64,000 bases of DNA. Origin: JAEELC01 sp963605425. Lineage in GTDB: Bacteria > Bacillota_I > Bacilli_A > Acholeplasmatales > Anaeroplasmataceae. Under the pieces are notes generated by a model. The model was not told where the DNA came from. It made no database searches and saw only the letters and a list, made by a program, of their open reading frames with translations. The number at the start of each line of letters is the position of its first letter. The stretch's first letter is position 1. Shown here piece by piece: positions 25,373-33,847 of this stretch. The DNA lies in contig CAVCUQ010000006.1 in NCBI GenBank assembly GCA_963605425.1, positions 5,706 to 69,705 of the forward strand, written 5' to 3'. The translations under genes and the position numbers were made by a program.

Positions 25373-26698
25373 ATGTCAACAATCGTAAGTTTAAAAGATG
25401 TTAATAAAGTTTACCCTAGTGGTGTTCACGCTGTTTACGATTTCAACATTGAAATCGAACAAGGTGAATTTATCGTAATGTGCGGTCCTTCTGGATGCGG
25501 AAAATCAACAACATTACGTATGATTGCTGGTCTTGAAGAAATTTCAAGCGGTGATCTAATTATCAATGGAAAACGTTGCAATGATTTAGCTCCTCGTGAT
25601 AGAAATATTGCAATGGTATTCCAAAACTATGCGCTTTATGCTCATATGACAGTTTATCATAATCTTGCTTTCTCATTAATGATTAGAAAGATGGATAGTG
25701 ATGAAATTCATAGACGTGTAATGAAAGCTGCTGAAATGCTTGGTTTAATTCCATATTTAAATAGAAAGCCAAAGCAATTATCAGGTGGTCAACGTCAAAG
25801 AGTTGCTGTAGGTCGTGCTATTGTACGTAACCCAGTTGTTTACTTACTTGATGAACCTCTTTCAAACCTTGATGCTAAATTACGTGCATCAATGCGTAAA
25901 GAATTAGCTACATTACATCATAGTTTAAATGCTACATTTATCTACGTAACACACGACCAAATTGAAGCTTTAACATTAGCTGATAGAATCGTCGTTATGT
26001 CTGATGGACGTGTACAACAAATTGCATCTCCAAAAGAAATGTTTGATAGACCTGAAAATATCTTCGTTGCTGGTTTCATCGGAACACCTCCAATGAACTT
26101 CTATCATGGTTACTTAAATGATGAATGTAAGTTTGTTCAATATAATGCTAGATTAGCTAATAAATTAAGTGATTCTGATTTTGCACAATTACAAAGTGCT
26201 AACTTAGTTGGTAAAGTTGTAAGTGCTAAGATTTTAAGTGGTAACTTAATTCAAATTGAAAATGCTACAGTTTCAGTTGATGGTGTATTTGAAAAGTATG
26301 ATAACAAAGAAACTACAGTTTCTGTATATGTTGCTTCAAATGGATACATCGGTGAAGTTTGTGAATCATCACTTACTCCAACTGAATCTCAAAGAGCTGA
26401 ATTACAACCATATGTTGGTAAGGCTGTCGTAATGGCATCTAGACCAGATTATGTATATATGGATGAAGCAGCTTTAACAGAATTTAAAGATTCTGTAATC
26501 ACATTAAACCTAGATTATCAAGAACATTTAGGTGCTTATAACCTAGTTTATGGTGAAATTAATGGTGAACGTTGTATTGCAAGAGTTAATGCAAGAGACG
26601 AAGCTAAAGATAAGCAATTCAAGGTTGCATTTGATATGAGTAAGATTTTATTCTTCGATATCGATACTACAAGTAGAATTACTGAAAGAAATAAGTAG
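25373..26698 (+). CDS. ABC sugar transporter ATPase, MsmX/UgpC type
   Basis: 441 residues. Walker A GPSGCGKST, Q-loop FQNYALYAHM, signature LSGGQRQRVAVGRA, Walker B VYLLDEPLSNLDA and switch THDQIEAL are all intact. A TOBE-like C-terminal region follows; the protein is about 70 residues longer than the usual 360-370. In many Firmicutes the LplB/YtcP systems borrow a distant shared ATPase, so an ATPase encoded inside the operon points to a self-contained importer. Confidence 0.95.
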   Translation: MSTIVSLKDVNKVYPSGVHAVYDFNIEIEQGEFIVMCGPSGCGKSTTLRMIAGLEEISSGDLIINGKRCNDLAPRDRNIAMVFQNYALYAHMTVYHNLAFSLMIRKMDSDEIHRRVMKAAEMLGLIPYLNRKPKQLSGGQRQRVAVGRAIVRNPVVYLLDEPLSNLDAKLRASMRKELATLHHSLNATFIYVTHDQIEALTLADRIVVMSDGRVQQIASPKEMFDRPENIFVAGFIGTPPMNFYHGYLNDECKFVQYNARLANKLSDSDFAQLQSANLVGKVVSAKILSGNLIQIENATVSVDGVFEKYDNKETTVSVYVASNGYIGEVCESSLTPTESQRAELQPYVGKAVVMASRPDYVYMDEAALTEFKDSVITLNLDYQEHLGAYNLVYGEINGERCIARVNARDEAKDKQFKVAFDMSKILFFDIDTTSRITERNK

Positions 26699-26714
26699 AT
26701 TGGAGTGATAATTT

Positions 26715-27497
26715 ATGGCAAATGAAAATGTTGATATTAACGCTTTAAAGGAATCACAAAAGGCTGATTTACTTAATTTAAGAGCTGAACATAAGACTCA
26801 AATTCAAGAATTAAAAAATACTCAAAAGACTGAATTAGCTGAAGCTAAGGCTCAAGGAATGAAGAAAGATGAACTTTATAAGTTCAAAAATGAACAATGG
26901 ATTAAGTTCTCTCAATATGTTCAAGATTTACAATATGATGAATATTTACTTGAAGTAAAACAAAAACAAGAACTTGATGCTGCAAGTGGTATAACTGTTG
27001 ATGAAGCTAAAGATGCTGACAAGGAACAAGGTAATCCTGTTGCAATTTGGTTTAAACATCTTTATAGAAACATTAAAGTTGCTATAGTTGAAAAGCCATC
27101 AATTATATTTGGTTTACTATCTTGTATCGGTGGTTTAGTAATGGGATTTGAAATTAACAAATACATTACTGCTGCTAATGGTTTCCCAGCTAATGAAGGT
27201 TTACCAGGTATTTACGTATTCATTCTATTATTAGTTGGTATGCTTGATGCAGTATGCGGTGTACAAATGTGTGGTGAAAGAAGATTAAAATCTGCTATTT
27301 CATCTGTAATTTGTGCTGTAATTATTACTGTATTTGGTATTCTTTGGATTGTTGCTTTAAATAGTGAATCTTATACATCAAATGCAGCAGCTACACAAAC
27401 AATTTCATTCACAGTTCTTTATATGATTTGTGCAATTGCTGGTGCTGTAGGTAGTATGTTCACTTATAATAAGCATTATGTAAAGGCTAGAAAATAA
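26715..27497 (+). CDS. Coiled-coil membrane protein C of the transporter operon
   Basis: 260 residues. About 90 N-terminal residues form a highly charged, heptad-like helix (LLNLRAEHKTQIQELKN, KTELAEAKAQGMKKDELYK). Four membrane segments follow (about 130-150, 165-185, 195-215 and 228-248). I recognise no family. The cytoplasmic coiled coil right after the ATPase gene could dock onto the ATPase or onto other operon proteins. The next gene starts within its stop (TAATG). Confidence 0.75.
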   Translation: MANENVDINALKESQKADLLNLRAEHKTQIQELKNTQKTELAEAKAQGMKKDELYKFKNEQWIKFSQYVQDLQYDEYLLEVKQKQELDAASGITVDEAKDADKEQGNPVAIWFKHLYRNIKVAIVEKPSIIFGLLSCIGGLVMGFEINKYITAANGFPANEGLPGIYVFILLLVGMLDAVCGVQMCGERRLKSAISSVICAVIITVFGILWIVALNSESYTSNAAATQTISFTVLYMICAIAGAVGSMFTYNKHYVKARK

Positions 27498-28126
27498 TGA
27501 AAAAAGATAAGAATAATGAATTTAACCCATATGCCTCTGATAAATTAGCTATAGTTCCATCATGGATAAAAGTATTATTCTTAAAATATTGGGTAGCGGC
27601 AGCTACCTTTTATTTTTTTGGAGTAGCTAATCCTTTGATTTCTTTACAAGGAGAAGACTTTGATTTAGTAAATACTTTTGAACCATATTATTTGTTCTTA
27701 AGTTTAGGTCTTGCATTATTTACTGAATATATTACTAAGAATTTCATAAAATTTATGAAAAATGATAGAGATGATACTACTAGATTTAATTTAATTAATC
27801 AAAAAGGTGTAGTATCACTATTCTTAAATTTAGCTTATGCTTTTGCAATTATGATACCAATGATTTTAATATTAGTAGTACTTGCAAGTCATAACCTAGT
27901 ATTTGATACCTTAAATTGTCAAGGTAATATGGCAGCTATCGAGCCATTTACGGCTGGATTTGTTTATATTGTGCTTGATGCAATTGCTGTTTCTATTAAA
28001 AATTTAATTCTTTACTTGTATAAACAAGCTAAATTTAAGATAATAGAAGAGGAAAATTTAAAGATCACTGAAAAAATTAAAAATTTATCTGATCAAGAAT
28101 ATTTAGATTTTTTAAAGGAGCATTAA
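27497..28126 (+). CDS. Transporter-operon membrane protein D
   Basis: 209 residues with about four membrane segments (WVAAATFYFFGVANPL, YLFLSLGLALFTEYI, LFLNLAYAFAIMIPMILILV, FVYIVLDAIAVSIKNLILYL) and a charged C-terminal helix (EEENLKITEKIKNLSD). No family is recognised. It overlaps the preceding gene and ends 2 bases before the GH28 gene. Confidence 0.75.
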   Translation: MKKDKNNEFNPYASDKLAIVPSWIKVLFLKYWVAAATFYFFGVANPLISLQGEDFDLVNTFEPYYLFLSLGLALFTEYITKNFIKFMKNDRDDTTRFNLINQKGVVSLFLNLAYAFAIMIPMILILVVLASHNLVFDTLNCQGNMAAIEPFTAGFVYIVLDAIAVSIKNLILYLYKQAKFKIIEEENLKITEKIKNLSDQEYLDFLKEH

Positions 28127-28128
28127 AA

Positions 28129-29685
28129 ATGAAATTTAATATTATTTATGTAAGTTCACATTGTTTAACTTTAGAAATTGAAAATAATAATCCTTTCTAT
28201 AGTTTAAAGCCTTACAAAGTATTAGTTAATGATGAAATCTACAAAGAAGATGTTAATACTAATGTTACAAGTGTATTTAATTTGAATTCTGATTCAGAAT
28301 ATAAGATTTCTGTTGATGATGGAGATGAAGTTACAAGTGTTAATGTTGCAACTCTTTATGAATATGTTTCTCTTAATGTAAAACGCTTTGGTGCTAAGGG
28401 TGATGGTGTAAGCGATGATACTAACTTTGTTCAAGCCACTATCAATGCTTGTCCTAAAGATGGTAGAGTTTATATTCCTGAAGGTATATACCTTGTTAGA
28501 CCTATTTTCTTAAAAAGCAATATAACTATTGAACTAGCTAAAGGTGCTAAATTGCTTGGTGATACTGATAGAAGAAACTATCCTATTTTACCTGGTGTAA
28601 TTTCTACAACTGATGAAAAAGATGAATATAATCTAGGCTCTTGGGAAGGTAATCCTTTAGACTGTTTTGCATCTATCGTTACTGGTATTGAAGTTGAAAA
28701 CGTTAATATTATCGGCGAAGGTACTATTGATGGTAATGCTTGTAATTCTGACTGGTGGAAAGATCCTAAGGCTAAACGTATCTCTTGGAGACCACGTGGA
28801 ATGTTCCTTGTAAGATGTAAGAATATAAATGTATGTGGTGTCACAGTTACTAATACTCCATCATGGAATTTACATCCTTATTTTTCTGAAAATATTAGAT
28901 TTATTAATTTAAATATTATCAATCCGGCAGACTCTCCAAACACTGATGGATGTGATCCTGAAAGCTGTAACAATGTAGATATTATTGGTATTAACTTCTC
29001 AGTTGGTGATGACTGCATCGCAGTTAAGTCTGGTAAAATTTATATGGGTAGAAAATATAAGAAACCTAGTAGTAATTTCACAATCAGAAACTGTGCTATG
29101 AACTTTGGTCATGGTGCTATTGTATTAGGTAGTGAAATGGCTGGTGGAATTAAGGACTTCATGATTTCTAAGTGCTTATTCAATCACACAGATAGAGGAT
29201 TGCGTATTAAGTCACGTCGTGGTAGAGGTAAAGATGCAATCATCGATGGTATTACTTTTGATAATATTAAGATGGATTCAGTATTAACACCTCTTGTAAT
29301 TAATATGTATTATTATTGTGACCCAGATGGTAAGACTGAATATGTATGGAGTAAGGAAAAACTTCCTGTTGATGATAGAACACCTTACCTAGGACATTTT
29401 ACTTTCAAGAATATGGAATGTACTAATGTTAACGTAGCTGCCGGAACATTCTATGGTTTACCTGAAATGCCTATTGAATCAGTTGAACTTGAAAATATCA
29501 ACTTCACATATGATCCAAATGCTAAACCAGGTGTTGCTGCCATGATGACTGGATGCGAACCAATGGTTAACAGAGGTTTAATATTCTTTAATGTTAAGAA
29601 TGTAAAGATGCATAATGTAACCTTACCTGATAGCGTTAAAAATGATATCGAATTAACTAATGTTGAATCATTTGTTAATGATTAA
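28129..29685 (+). CDS. GH28 polygalacturonase, probably an intracellular exo-galacturonidase
   Basis: 518 residues. A fibronectin III-like N-terminal domain (about 1-78) precedes a right-handed parallel beta-helix. Catalytic blocks are intact: NTDG (Asp273), GDDC (Asp294, Asp295), GHG (His328) and RIKS (Arg359, Lys361). The extra N-terminal domain is typical of exo-acting enzymes that release galacturonate from chain ends. There is no signal peptide, so it should finish the breakdown of imported oligogalacturonides inside the cell together with the pectinesterase. It is the last gene of the operon. Confidence 0.93.
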   Translation: MKFNIIYVSSHCLTLEIENNNPFYSLKPYKVLVNDEIYKEDVNTNVTSVFNLNSDSEYKISVDDGDEVTSVNVATLYEYVSLNVKRFGAKGDGVSDDTNFVQATINACPKDGRVYIPEGIYLVRPIFLKSNITIELAKGAKLLGDTDRRNYPILPGVISTTDEKDEYNLGSWEGNPLDCFASIVTGIEVENVNIIGEGTIDGNACNSDWWKDPKAKRISWRPRGMFLVRCKNINVCGVTVTNTPSWNLHPYFSENIRFINLNIINPADSPNTDGCDPESCNNVDIIGINFSVGDDCIAVKSGKIYMGRKYKKPSSNFTIRNCAMNFGHGAIVLGSEMAGGIKDFMISKCLFNHTDRGLRIKSRRGRGKDAIIDGITFDNIKMDSVLTPLVINMYYYCDPDGKTEYVWSKEKLPVDDRTPYLGHFTFKNMECTNVNVAAGTFYGLPEMPIESVELENINFTYDPNAKPGVAAMMTGCEPMVNRGLIFFNVKNVKMHNVTLPDSVKNDIELTNVESFVND

Positions 29686-29713
29686 TTTTAGGTTATATAC
29701 TATTTAACTATAT

Positions 29714-29743
29714 GGACTGAAGTTTAATTACTTTGGTCCTTTT
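29714..29743 (+). terminator. Terminator of the pectin operon
   Basis: Ten-pair stem with two G-U pairs (29714-29723 and 29730-29739, loop TTAATT) followed by TTTT. Confidence 0.75.
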
Positions 29744-29848
29744 CTTATATTTGTTAATATAAAAATAAAGATAAATCTATAATATAAAATATAAATAATT
29801 TGTTATTTAACATTTGTTTAAAAAGTGTTTAATTTGCAATTACTTTTC

Positions 29849-29877
29849 TTGTAACTACAATTTTTTTCAAGTATAAT
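29849..29877 (+). promoter_or_regulatory. Promoter of rpiB-upp-atp
   Basis: -35 TTGTAA (29849-29854), 17-base spacer, perfect -10 TATAAT (29872-29877). No other clear promoter is seen before atpC. Confidence 0.65.
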
Positions 29878-29912
29878 ATACAATGGTATTTGAAAGGAAA
29901 GAGGTGCCTAAA

Positions 29913-30347
29913 ATGAAAATTGCATTAGCTTGCGATCACGGTGGTTTAGATTTAAAGAATTTAATCATCGAATATTTAAAAAAAGAAGGTCATGAAATAA
30001 TTGACGAAGGAACTTATACTAAGGAATCTTGCGATTATCCTATCTATGCAAGAAAAGCTGCAAAAGATGTAGCAAATGGTATTGCTGACAGAGGAATTGT
30101 ATGTTGTTCTACTGGTATTGGAGTTTCTATAGTAGCGAACAAAGTTAAAGGTATTCGTTGTGCTTTAGTTACTGATGTAACTAGTGCTCGTCTAACAAGA
30201 GAACATAATAATACTAATGTTCTTGCTTTAGGTCAAAAGAACGTTTCATATGATAGAGCTCTTGAAATTGTTAAAATATGGCTTGAAACCCCATTCTCAA
30301 ATGCGGAAAGACATGTTAGAAGAATTAATATGATTGAGGAGGAATAA
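29913..30347 (+). CDS. rpiB: Ribose 5-phosphate isomerase B
   Basis: Interconverts ribose 5-phosphate and ribulose 5-phosphate. 144 residues, the normal family length. It opens with KIALACDHGGLDLK and has the active-site cysteine and anion loop in CCSTGIGVSIVANK and the REHNNTNVLALG block. The ATG at 29913 follows AGAGGTG; an ATG at 29883 would sit only 6 bases after the -10 element and lacks a ribosome site. It forms an operon with upp and the ATP synthase genes. Confidence 0.93.
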   Translation: MKIALACDHGGLDLKNLIIEYLKKEGHEIIDEGTYTKESCDYPIYARKAAKDVANGIADRGIVCCSTGIGVSIVANKVKGIRCALVTDVTSARLTREHNNTNVLALGQKNVSYDRALEIVKIWLETPFSNAERHVRRINMIEEE

Positions 30348-30349
30348 TT

Positions 30350-30976
30350 ATGGCTAAATGTGTAATTGTAGATCATCCACTTATTAAGGATAAACTAACT
30401 AATATCCGTAAAAAAGAAACAAATACTAAAGATTTTTACTCTAACGTTCAAGAAATTGGAAGCTTAATGGCTTATGAAATTGCAAGAGATTTCCCACTAC
30501 GTGATATTGAAATCGAAACACCAATTTGTAAGACTGTTCAAAAAGAATTAGCTAAGGAAATAGTTATTGTACCTATTTTAAGAGCTGGTCTTGGAATGGT
30601 TGATGGTATTAGAGATATGATACCATCTGCTAAGGTTGGATTTATCGGTTTATATCGCGATGAAGAAACTCTAAAACCTCATTACTATTATGCTAAATTC
30701 CCTGAAGACATTTCTAATTGTATTGTTTTACTTGTAGATCCTATGCTTGCTACAGGAGGATCAGCTATCGCTGCTTGCGATATGCTTAAGAAGCAAGGCG
30801 TTAAGTCCATTAAATATGTTGGTTTAGTTTCAGCTCCTGAAGGTATTAAAGCTTTACAAGAGGCTCATCCTGATGTAGATATCTACACAGCTGCTTTAGA
30901 TGAAAAACTAAACGAAAACGGATATATTGTACCAGGACTTGGTGATTGTGGAGATAGATTATTTGGAACAAAATAA
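30350..30976 (+). CDS. upp: Uracil phosphoribosyltransferase
   Basis: Makes UMP from uracil and PRPP (pyrimidine salvage). 208 residues. The PRPP loop VDPMLATGGSA, the PILRAGLGMVDG segment and the uracil-binding end DEKLNENGYIVPGLGDCGDR are intact. GAGGAATA precedes the ATG. It lies just ahead of atp genes, as in many Firmicutes. The start of atpZ overlaps its last codons. Confidence 0.96.
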   Translation: MAKCVIVDHPLIKDKLTNIRKKETNTKDFYSNVQEIGSLMAYEIARDFPLRDIEIETPICKTVQKELAKEIVIVPILRAGLGMVDGIRDMIPSAKVGFIGLYRDEETLKPHYYYAKFPEDISNCIVLLVDPMLATGGSAIAACDMLKKQGVKSIKYVGLVSAPEGIKALQEAHPDVDIYTAALDEKLNENGYIVPGLGDCGDRLFGTK

Positions 30977-31238
30977 TAATCAAAACAAAGAATACAATAA
31001 GAAAAAAGCAGTAAAGAAATTATCAAACATTGCACAATTATATGCATTAGTAACTCAAGGGTTCCTAATGATGATTGTGATTGCCGCAATGGGATTTCTG
31101 ATTGGACGTTATGCTATTAAGGATGACAAATGGGCTGTTATCCTTGGAGTAATTGGCCTTTTATTAGGTTTAGGCACTTTTATAAATCTATTACTTAAAT
31201 TTAAGACTGGTGGTGATCTTAATGGAAAATCAAAATAA
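30963..31238 (+). CDS. AtpZ/AtpI-family protein
   Basis: 91 residues with two membrane segments (LYALVTQGFLMMIVIAAMGFL, WAVILGVIGLLLGLGTFINL). This matches the AtpZ family of small proteins encoded at the head of F-type ATP synthase operons, linked to c-ring assembly or Mg/Ca transport. I place the start at TTG 30963, 9 bases after GGAG inside upp; no ATG with a ribosome site is available. It overlaps upp by 14 bases and the next gene by 17. Confidence 0.75.
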   Translation: MEQNNNQNKEYNKKKAVKKLSNIAQLYALVTQGFLMMIVIAAMGFLIGRYAIKDDKWAVILGVIGLLLGLGTFINLLLKFKTGGDLNGKSK

Positions 31239-31662
31239 TGATTTGCATAAATTAGGTATCATTGTTGCACCAGCAACTCTTGTACTAGGTGTTATCTTAG
31301 CTTTAATATTTAACTTTAGTTTAACACATACTGCAAATACAAACCATGCATGGATGATTTCAACATTCCTTGGTGTATTTACAGGACTTATGAACTTTAG
31401 TTTCTTACTTAGAGGTTCAAGACCTAGTTATACTGATGCTTACTCAGGAAAAAATGATTTAATGAAAAGAAGTATGTTATATTTCTTCTTTAGAATTATA
31501 ACATTTGGAGCTATCTTTGCACTTGTTGCAGTAAATCAATTTACAAAAGATGAACCAAATTTTAATCTAATTCCACTTGCAATTGGATATTTCTTACATT
31601 TAATTGTTTTCCTAGTAATATATTTAATATTTAATATTAAAAGAAAGAAGGTAAATGAGTAA
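31222..31662 (+). CDS. atpI: ATP synthase protein I-like subunit
   Basis: 146 residues with four membrane segments. The position (between AtpZ and the a subunit), size and layout match AtpI, which helps assemble the c-ring. Sequence conservation in this family is low, so the call rests partly on context. The ATG at 31222 follows GGTGGTGAT. It overlaps atpB by one base (TAATG). Confidence 0.75.
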   Translation: MENQNNDLHKLGIIVAPATLVLGVILALIFNFSLTHTANTNHAWMISTFLGVFTGLMNFSFLLRGSRPSYTDAYSGKNDLMKRSMLYFFFRIITFGAIFALVAVNQFTKDEPNFNLIPLAIGYFLHLIVFLVIYLIFNIKRKKVNE

Positions 31663-32387
31663 TGATACTTCTACTTGCAAAAGTTGGAGATCAAATGCTT
31701 TCTTTAATAATTGTAGCTGTAGCTTTAATTATTGCTGTCTGCATATTAGGACACAAGATAAAGAAAGTGGATCCGCTTGGAGATATTCCAAAGTGGCTTA
31801 TTCCGCTTATCTCTATTGTTGAAATAGTTAATAACTTTTCAAAGAATAATATCGGCAGACGTTGGAAAACATATGCTCCCTACTTTTTAGCACTTGGAAT
31901 ATATATTTTATTCCAAAACATTTGTTCGGTTTTCGGACTAACAAACCCTACATCTTATATCGTTACTAATGCAGCTCTTGCAATTGTTACATTCTTCATG
32001 GTTCAAATTACAGGTATCGTATCTCTTGGAATCAAAGGATATCTTGCTTCATTCGTTGGACCAGTTAAATGGCTAGCGTGGCTATTTATCCCTATGAATA
32101 TTGTATCTGAGTTTGCTTTACCATTAAGTTTAACATTACGTATTACAGGCAATATCATTGCTGGTAACGTAATATCACTTCTTGTAAAGAGTTTCGGACT
32201 TGCAACAGCAATATTTGTACCAATCATTAATATCTATTTTGATTTAATGTCTGGTGTAATTCAAACATTAGTATTCGTTATTCTTACTATAATCTTTACG
32301 TCGATGAAAATCGATGATTCAGAGAAAGTATTAGAAGAGGATGAAACTTTAGAGCAAAGTATAAATGCTCAAGCACAAAACGCATAA
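31662..32387 (+). CDS. atpB: ATP synthase subunit a
   Basis: 241 residues, the Fo stator subunit that forms the ion half-channels against the c-ring. The essential arginine lies in LPLSLTLRITGNIIAGN, and FVGPVKWLAWLFIPMNIVSE is typical of Firmicutes and Mollicutes. It has five to six membrane segments. Confidence 0.93.
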   Translation: MILLLAKVGDQMLSLIIVAVALIIAVCILGHKIKKVDPLGDIPKWLIPLISIVEIVNNFSKNNIGRRWKTYAPYFLALGIYILFQNICSVFGLTNPTSYIVTNAALAIVTFFMVQITGIVSLGIKGYLASFVGPVKWLAWLFIPMNIVSEFALPLSLTLRITGNIIAGNVISLLVKSFGLATAIFVPIINIYFDLMSGVIQTLVFVILTIIFTSMKIDDSEKVLEEDETLEQSINAQAQNA

Positions 32388-32409
32388 AACAAAAAGGAGA
32401 TTATTTAAA

Positions 32410-32679
32410 ATGACAGTTTTATCACAAGTTTTAACACAAATTTTATCTATCTTAGTAATTCTTGAAGGAATGGGACCTATCGGTGCTGGTATCGCCGTAT
32501 TCACAGGTGTTGGTTCAGGTATTGGTGAAGGTATGGCAGCTGCTAAGGCTGTTGAAGCTGTAGGTAGACAACCTGAAGCATCTGGTAAGATCACTGTTAC
32601 AATGCTTATCGGTCAAGCCGTAGCTGAAACAACAGGTTTATATGGTCTAATCATTGCCATTCTTTGTTACAATAAATAA
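32410..32679 (+). CDS. atpE: ATP synthase subunit c
   Basis: 89 residues, two-helix hairpin with the RQPE polar loop (Arg53-Gln54-Pro55-Glu56). The ion-binding carboxylate is Glu73 in GQAVAETTGLY. The helix-1 position that is Gln32 in Na+-type c subunits is Glu40 here (GSGIGEGMAAAK), so two carboxylates face each other. AAGGAG precedes the ATG at 32410 by 12 bases. Confidence 0.95.
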   Translation: MTVLSQVLTQILSILVILEGMGPIGAGIAVFTGVGSGIGEGMAAAKAVEAVGRQPEASGKITVTMLIGQAVAETTGLYGLIIAILCYNK

Positions 32680-32732
32680 TATTATAAATAAAATTACAAT
32701 ATCTAAAAAACAAAGGAAATGGAGGCAATGTT

Positions 32733-33314
32733 ATGTTGTTAAGTATTGATGATACTTTAGCTTCAATAGGTAAATTCGTAAACGATTGTCTTGCATTCCT
32801 AGGTATGGACTTCTCCACTATTACAGGAGAAGACTGGGCTACTTGGGGATTACAATTTGGAATCCAATTATTCGCATTACTTGTATTATTCCTTTTAGTT
32901 AAATTCAAATTATGGGGACCTATCACAAAGATGCTTGAAGCACGTAAAGAAAAAATGGATAGTGAACTTAATGAAGCACGTAAAGCTAATGAAGATGCTC
33001 AAGCTCTAAAGAAAGATCTTGAAAGTAAATTAGCTGATGCACAAGAAGAAGTTAAGAGAATAATTAAGACTGCTGAAATGGACGGAACTCTTGTTAAAGA
33101 AAAAATTATTGAAGAAGCTAAGGCTGAAGCTAAGAGAAGACTTGAAATATCTAATGAACAAATTGAAAAAGAAATTTCAAGTAAACAACAAGAAATTAAA
33201 GACACAATAGTTAGCGTAGCATTTGATGCCGCTTCTAAAATCCTTGAAAAAGAAGTTGACAAAGATAAGTATTTAACTTTAGTTAACCAAATTATCGAGG
33301 GGGCAAATTTATAA
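32733..33314 (+). CDS. atpF: ATP synthase subunit b
   Basis: 193 residues. An N-terminal extension of about 40 residues precedes the single membrane helix (LFALLVLFLLVKFKLWGPI). A long charged helix (KANEDAQALKKDLESKLADA and on) forms the peripheral stalk. The extension is longer than in most b subunits. TGGAGG lies upstream of the ATG. Confidence 0.93.
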   Translation: MLLSIDDTLASIGKFVNDCLAFLGMDFSTITGEDWATWGLQFGIQLFALLVLFLLVKFKLWGPITKMLEARKEKMDSELNEARKANEDAQALKKDLESKLADAQEEVKRIIKTAEMDGTLVKEKIIEEAKAEAKRRLEISNEQIEKEISSKQQEIKDTIVSVAFDAASKILEKEVDKDKYLTLVNQIIEGANL

Positions 33315-33832
33315 TGGTGGAAAATGAATATTCAAAAGCTATTTATGAACTTGCTGATGAAAACAATATTGTAGAAGAAATTAGTGATAATTTTGAAAAG
33401 TTTACTTTATTGTTAGATGAGAATCCTGATTTTATTAAAGTGTTAACTTATCCTAAAATCAGTAATTCACAAAAGAAACAAACTATAAAAGATACTTTAA
33501 TTAACTTTAATGATTTATTTATTACTTTCTTATATATCTTAATTGATAATAATAGAGTATCTCTTATTAAAGGTATTGCCAAAGACTATAAGAGACTAGT
33601 TAATGAATCAAAAGGTATTTATGATGTTTTAATCTACAGTGCAACTAAATTAGATGATGCACAAATAGAAGAAACAAAGAAGAGTTTAACTAAATTATTA
33701 AATGCTAAAAGTATTAATGTTAATAATATGATAGATGAATCCTTAATTGGAGGAATTAAAGCTTTCTACAATGGTAAAACATTTGATTTATCAGTACATA
33801 ATAAGCTTAATTCTTTAAAGAATTCACTATAA
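33314..33832 (+). CDS. atpH: ATP synthase subunit delta
   Basis: 172 residues, connecting the peripheral stalk to F1. The N-terminal EYSKAIYELADENN and the C-terminal DESLIGGIKAFYNGKTFDLS are family hallmarks. The start overlaps the atpF stop (TAATG). Confidence 0.93.
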   Translation: MVENEYSKAIYELADENNIVEEISDNFEKFTLLLDENPDFIKVLTYPKISNSQKKQTIKDTLINFNDLFITFLYILIDNNRVSLIKGIAKDYKRLVNESKGIYDVLIYSATKLDDAQIEETKKSLTKLLNAKSINVNNMIDESLIGGIKAFYNGKTFDLSVHNKLNSLKNSL

Positions 33833-33847
33833 GAAAGGATAAATAAT

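Noticed and set aside
29883..29912. Upstream ATG for rpiB
   Set aside because: It is only 6 bases after the -10 element, so it would be at the transcription start. The internal ATG has a good AGAGGTG site and a normal family start.
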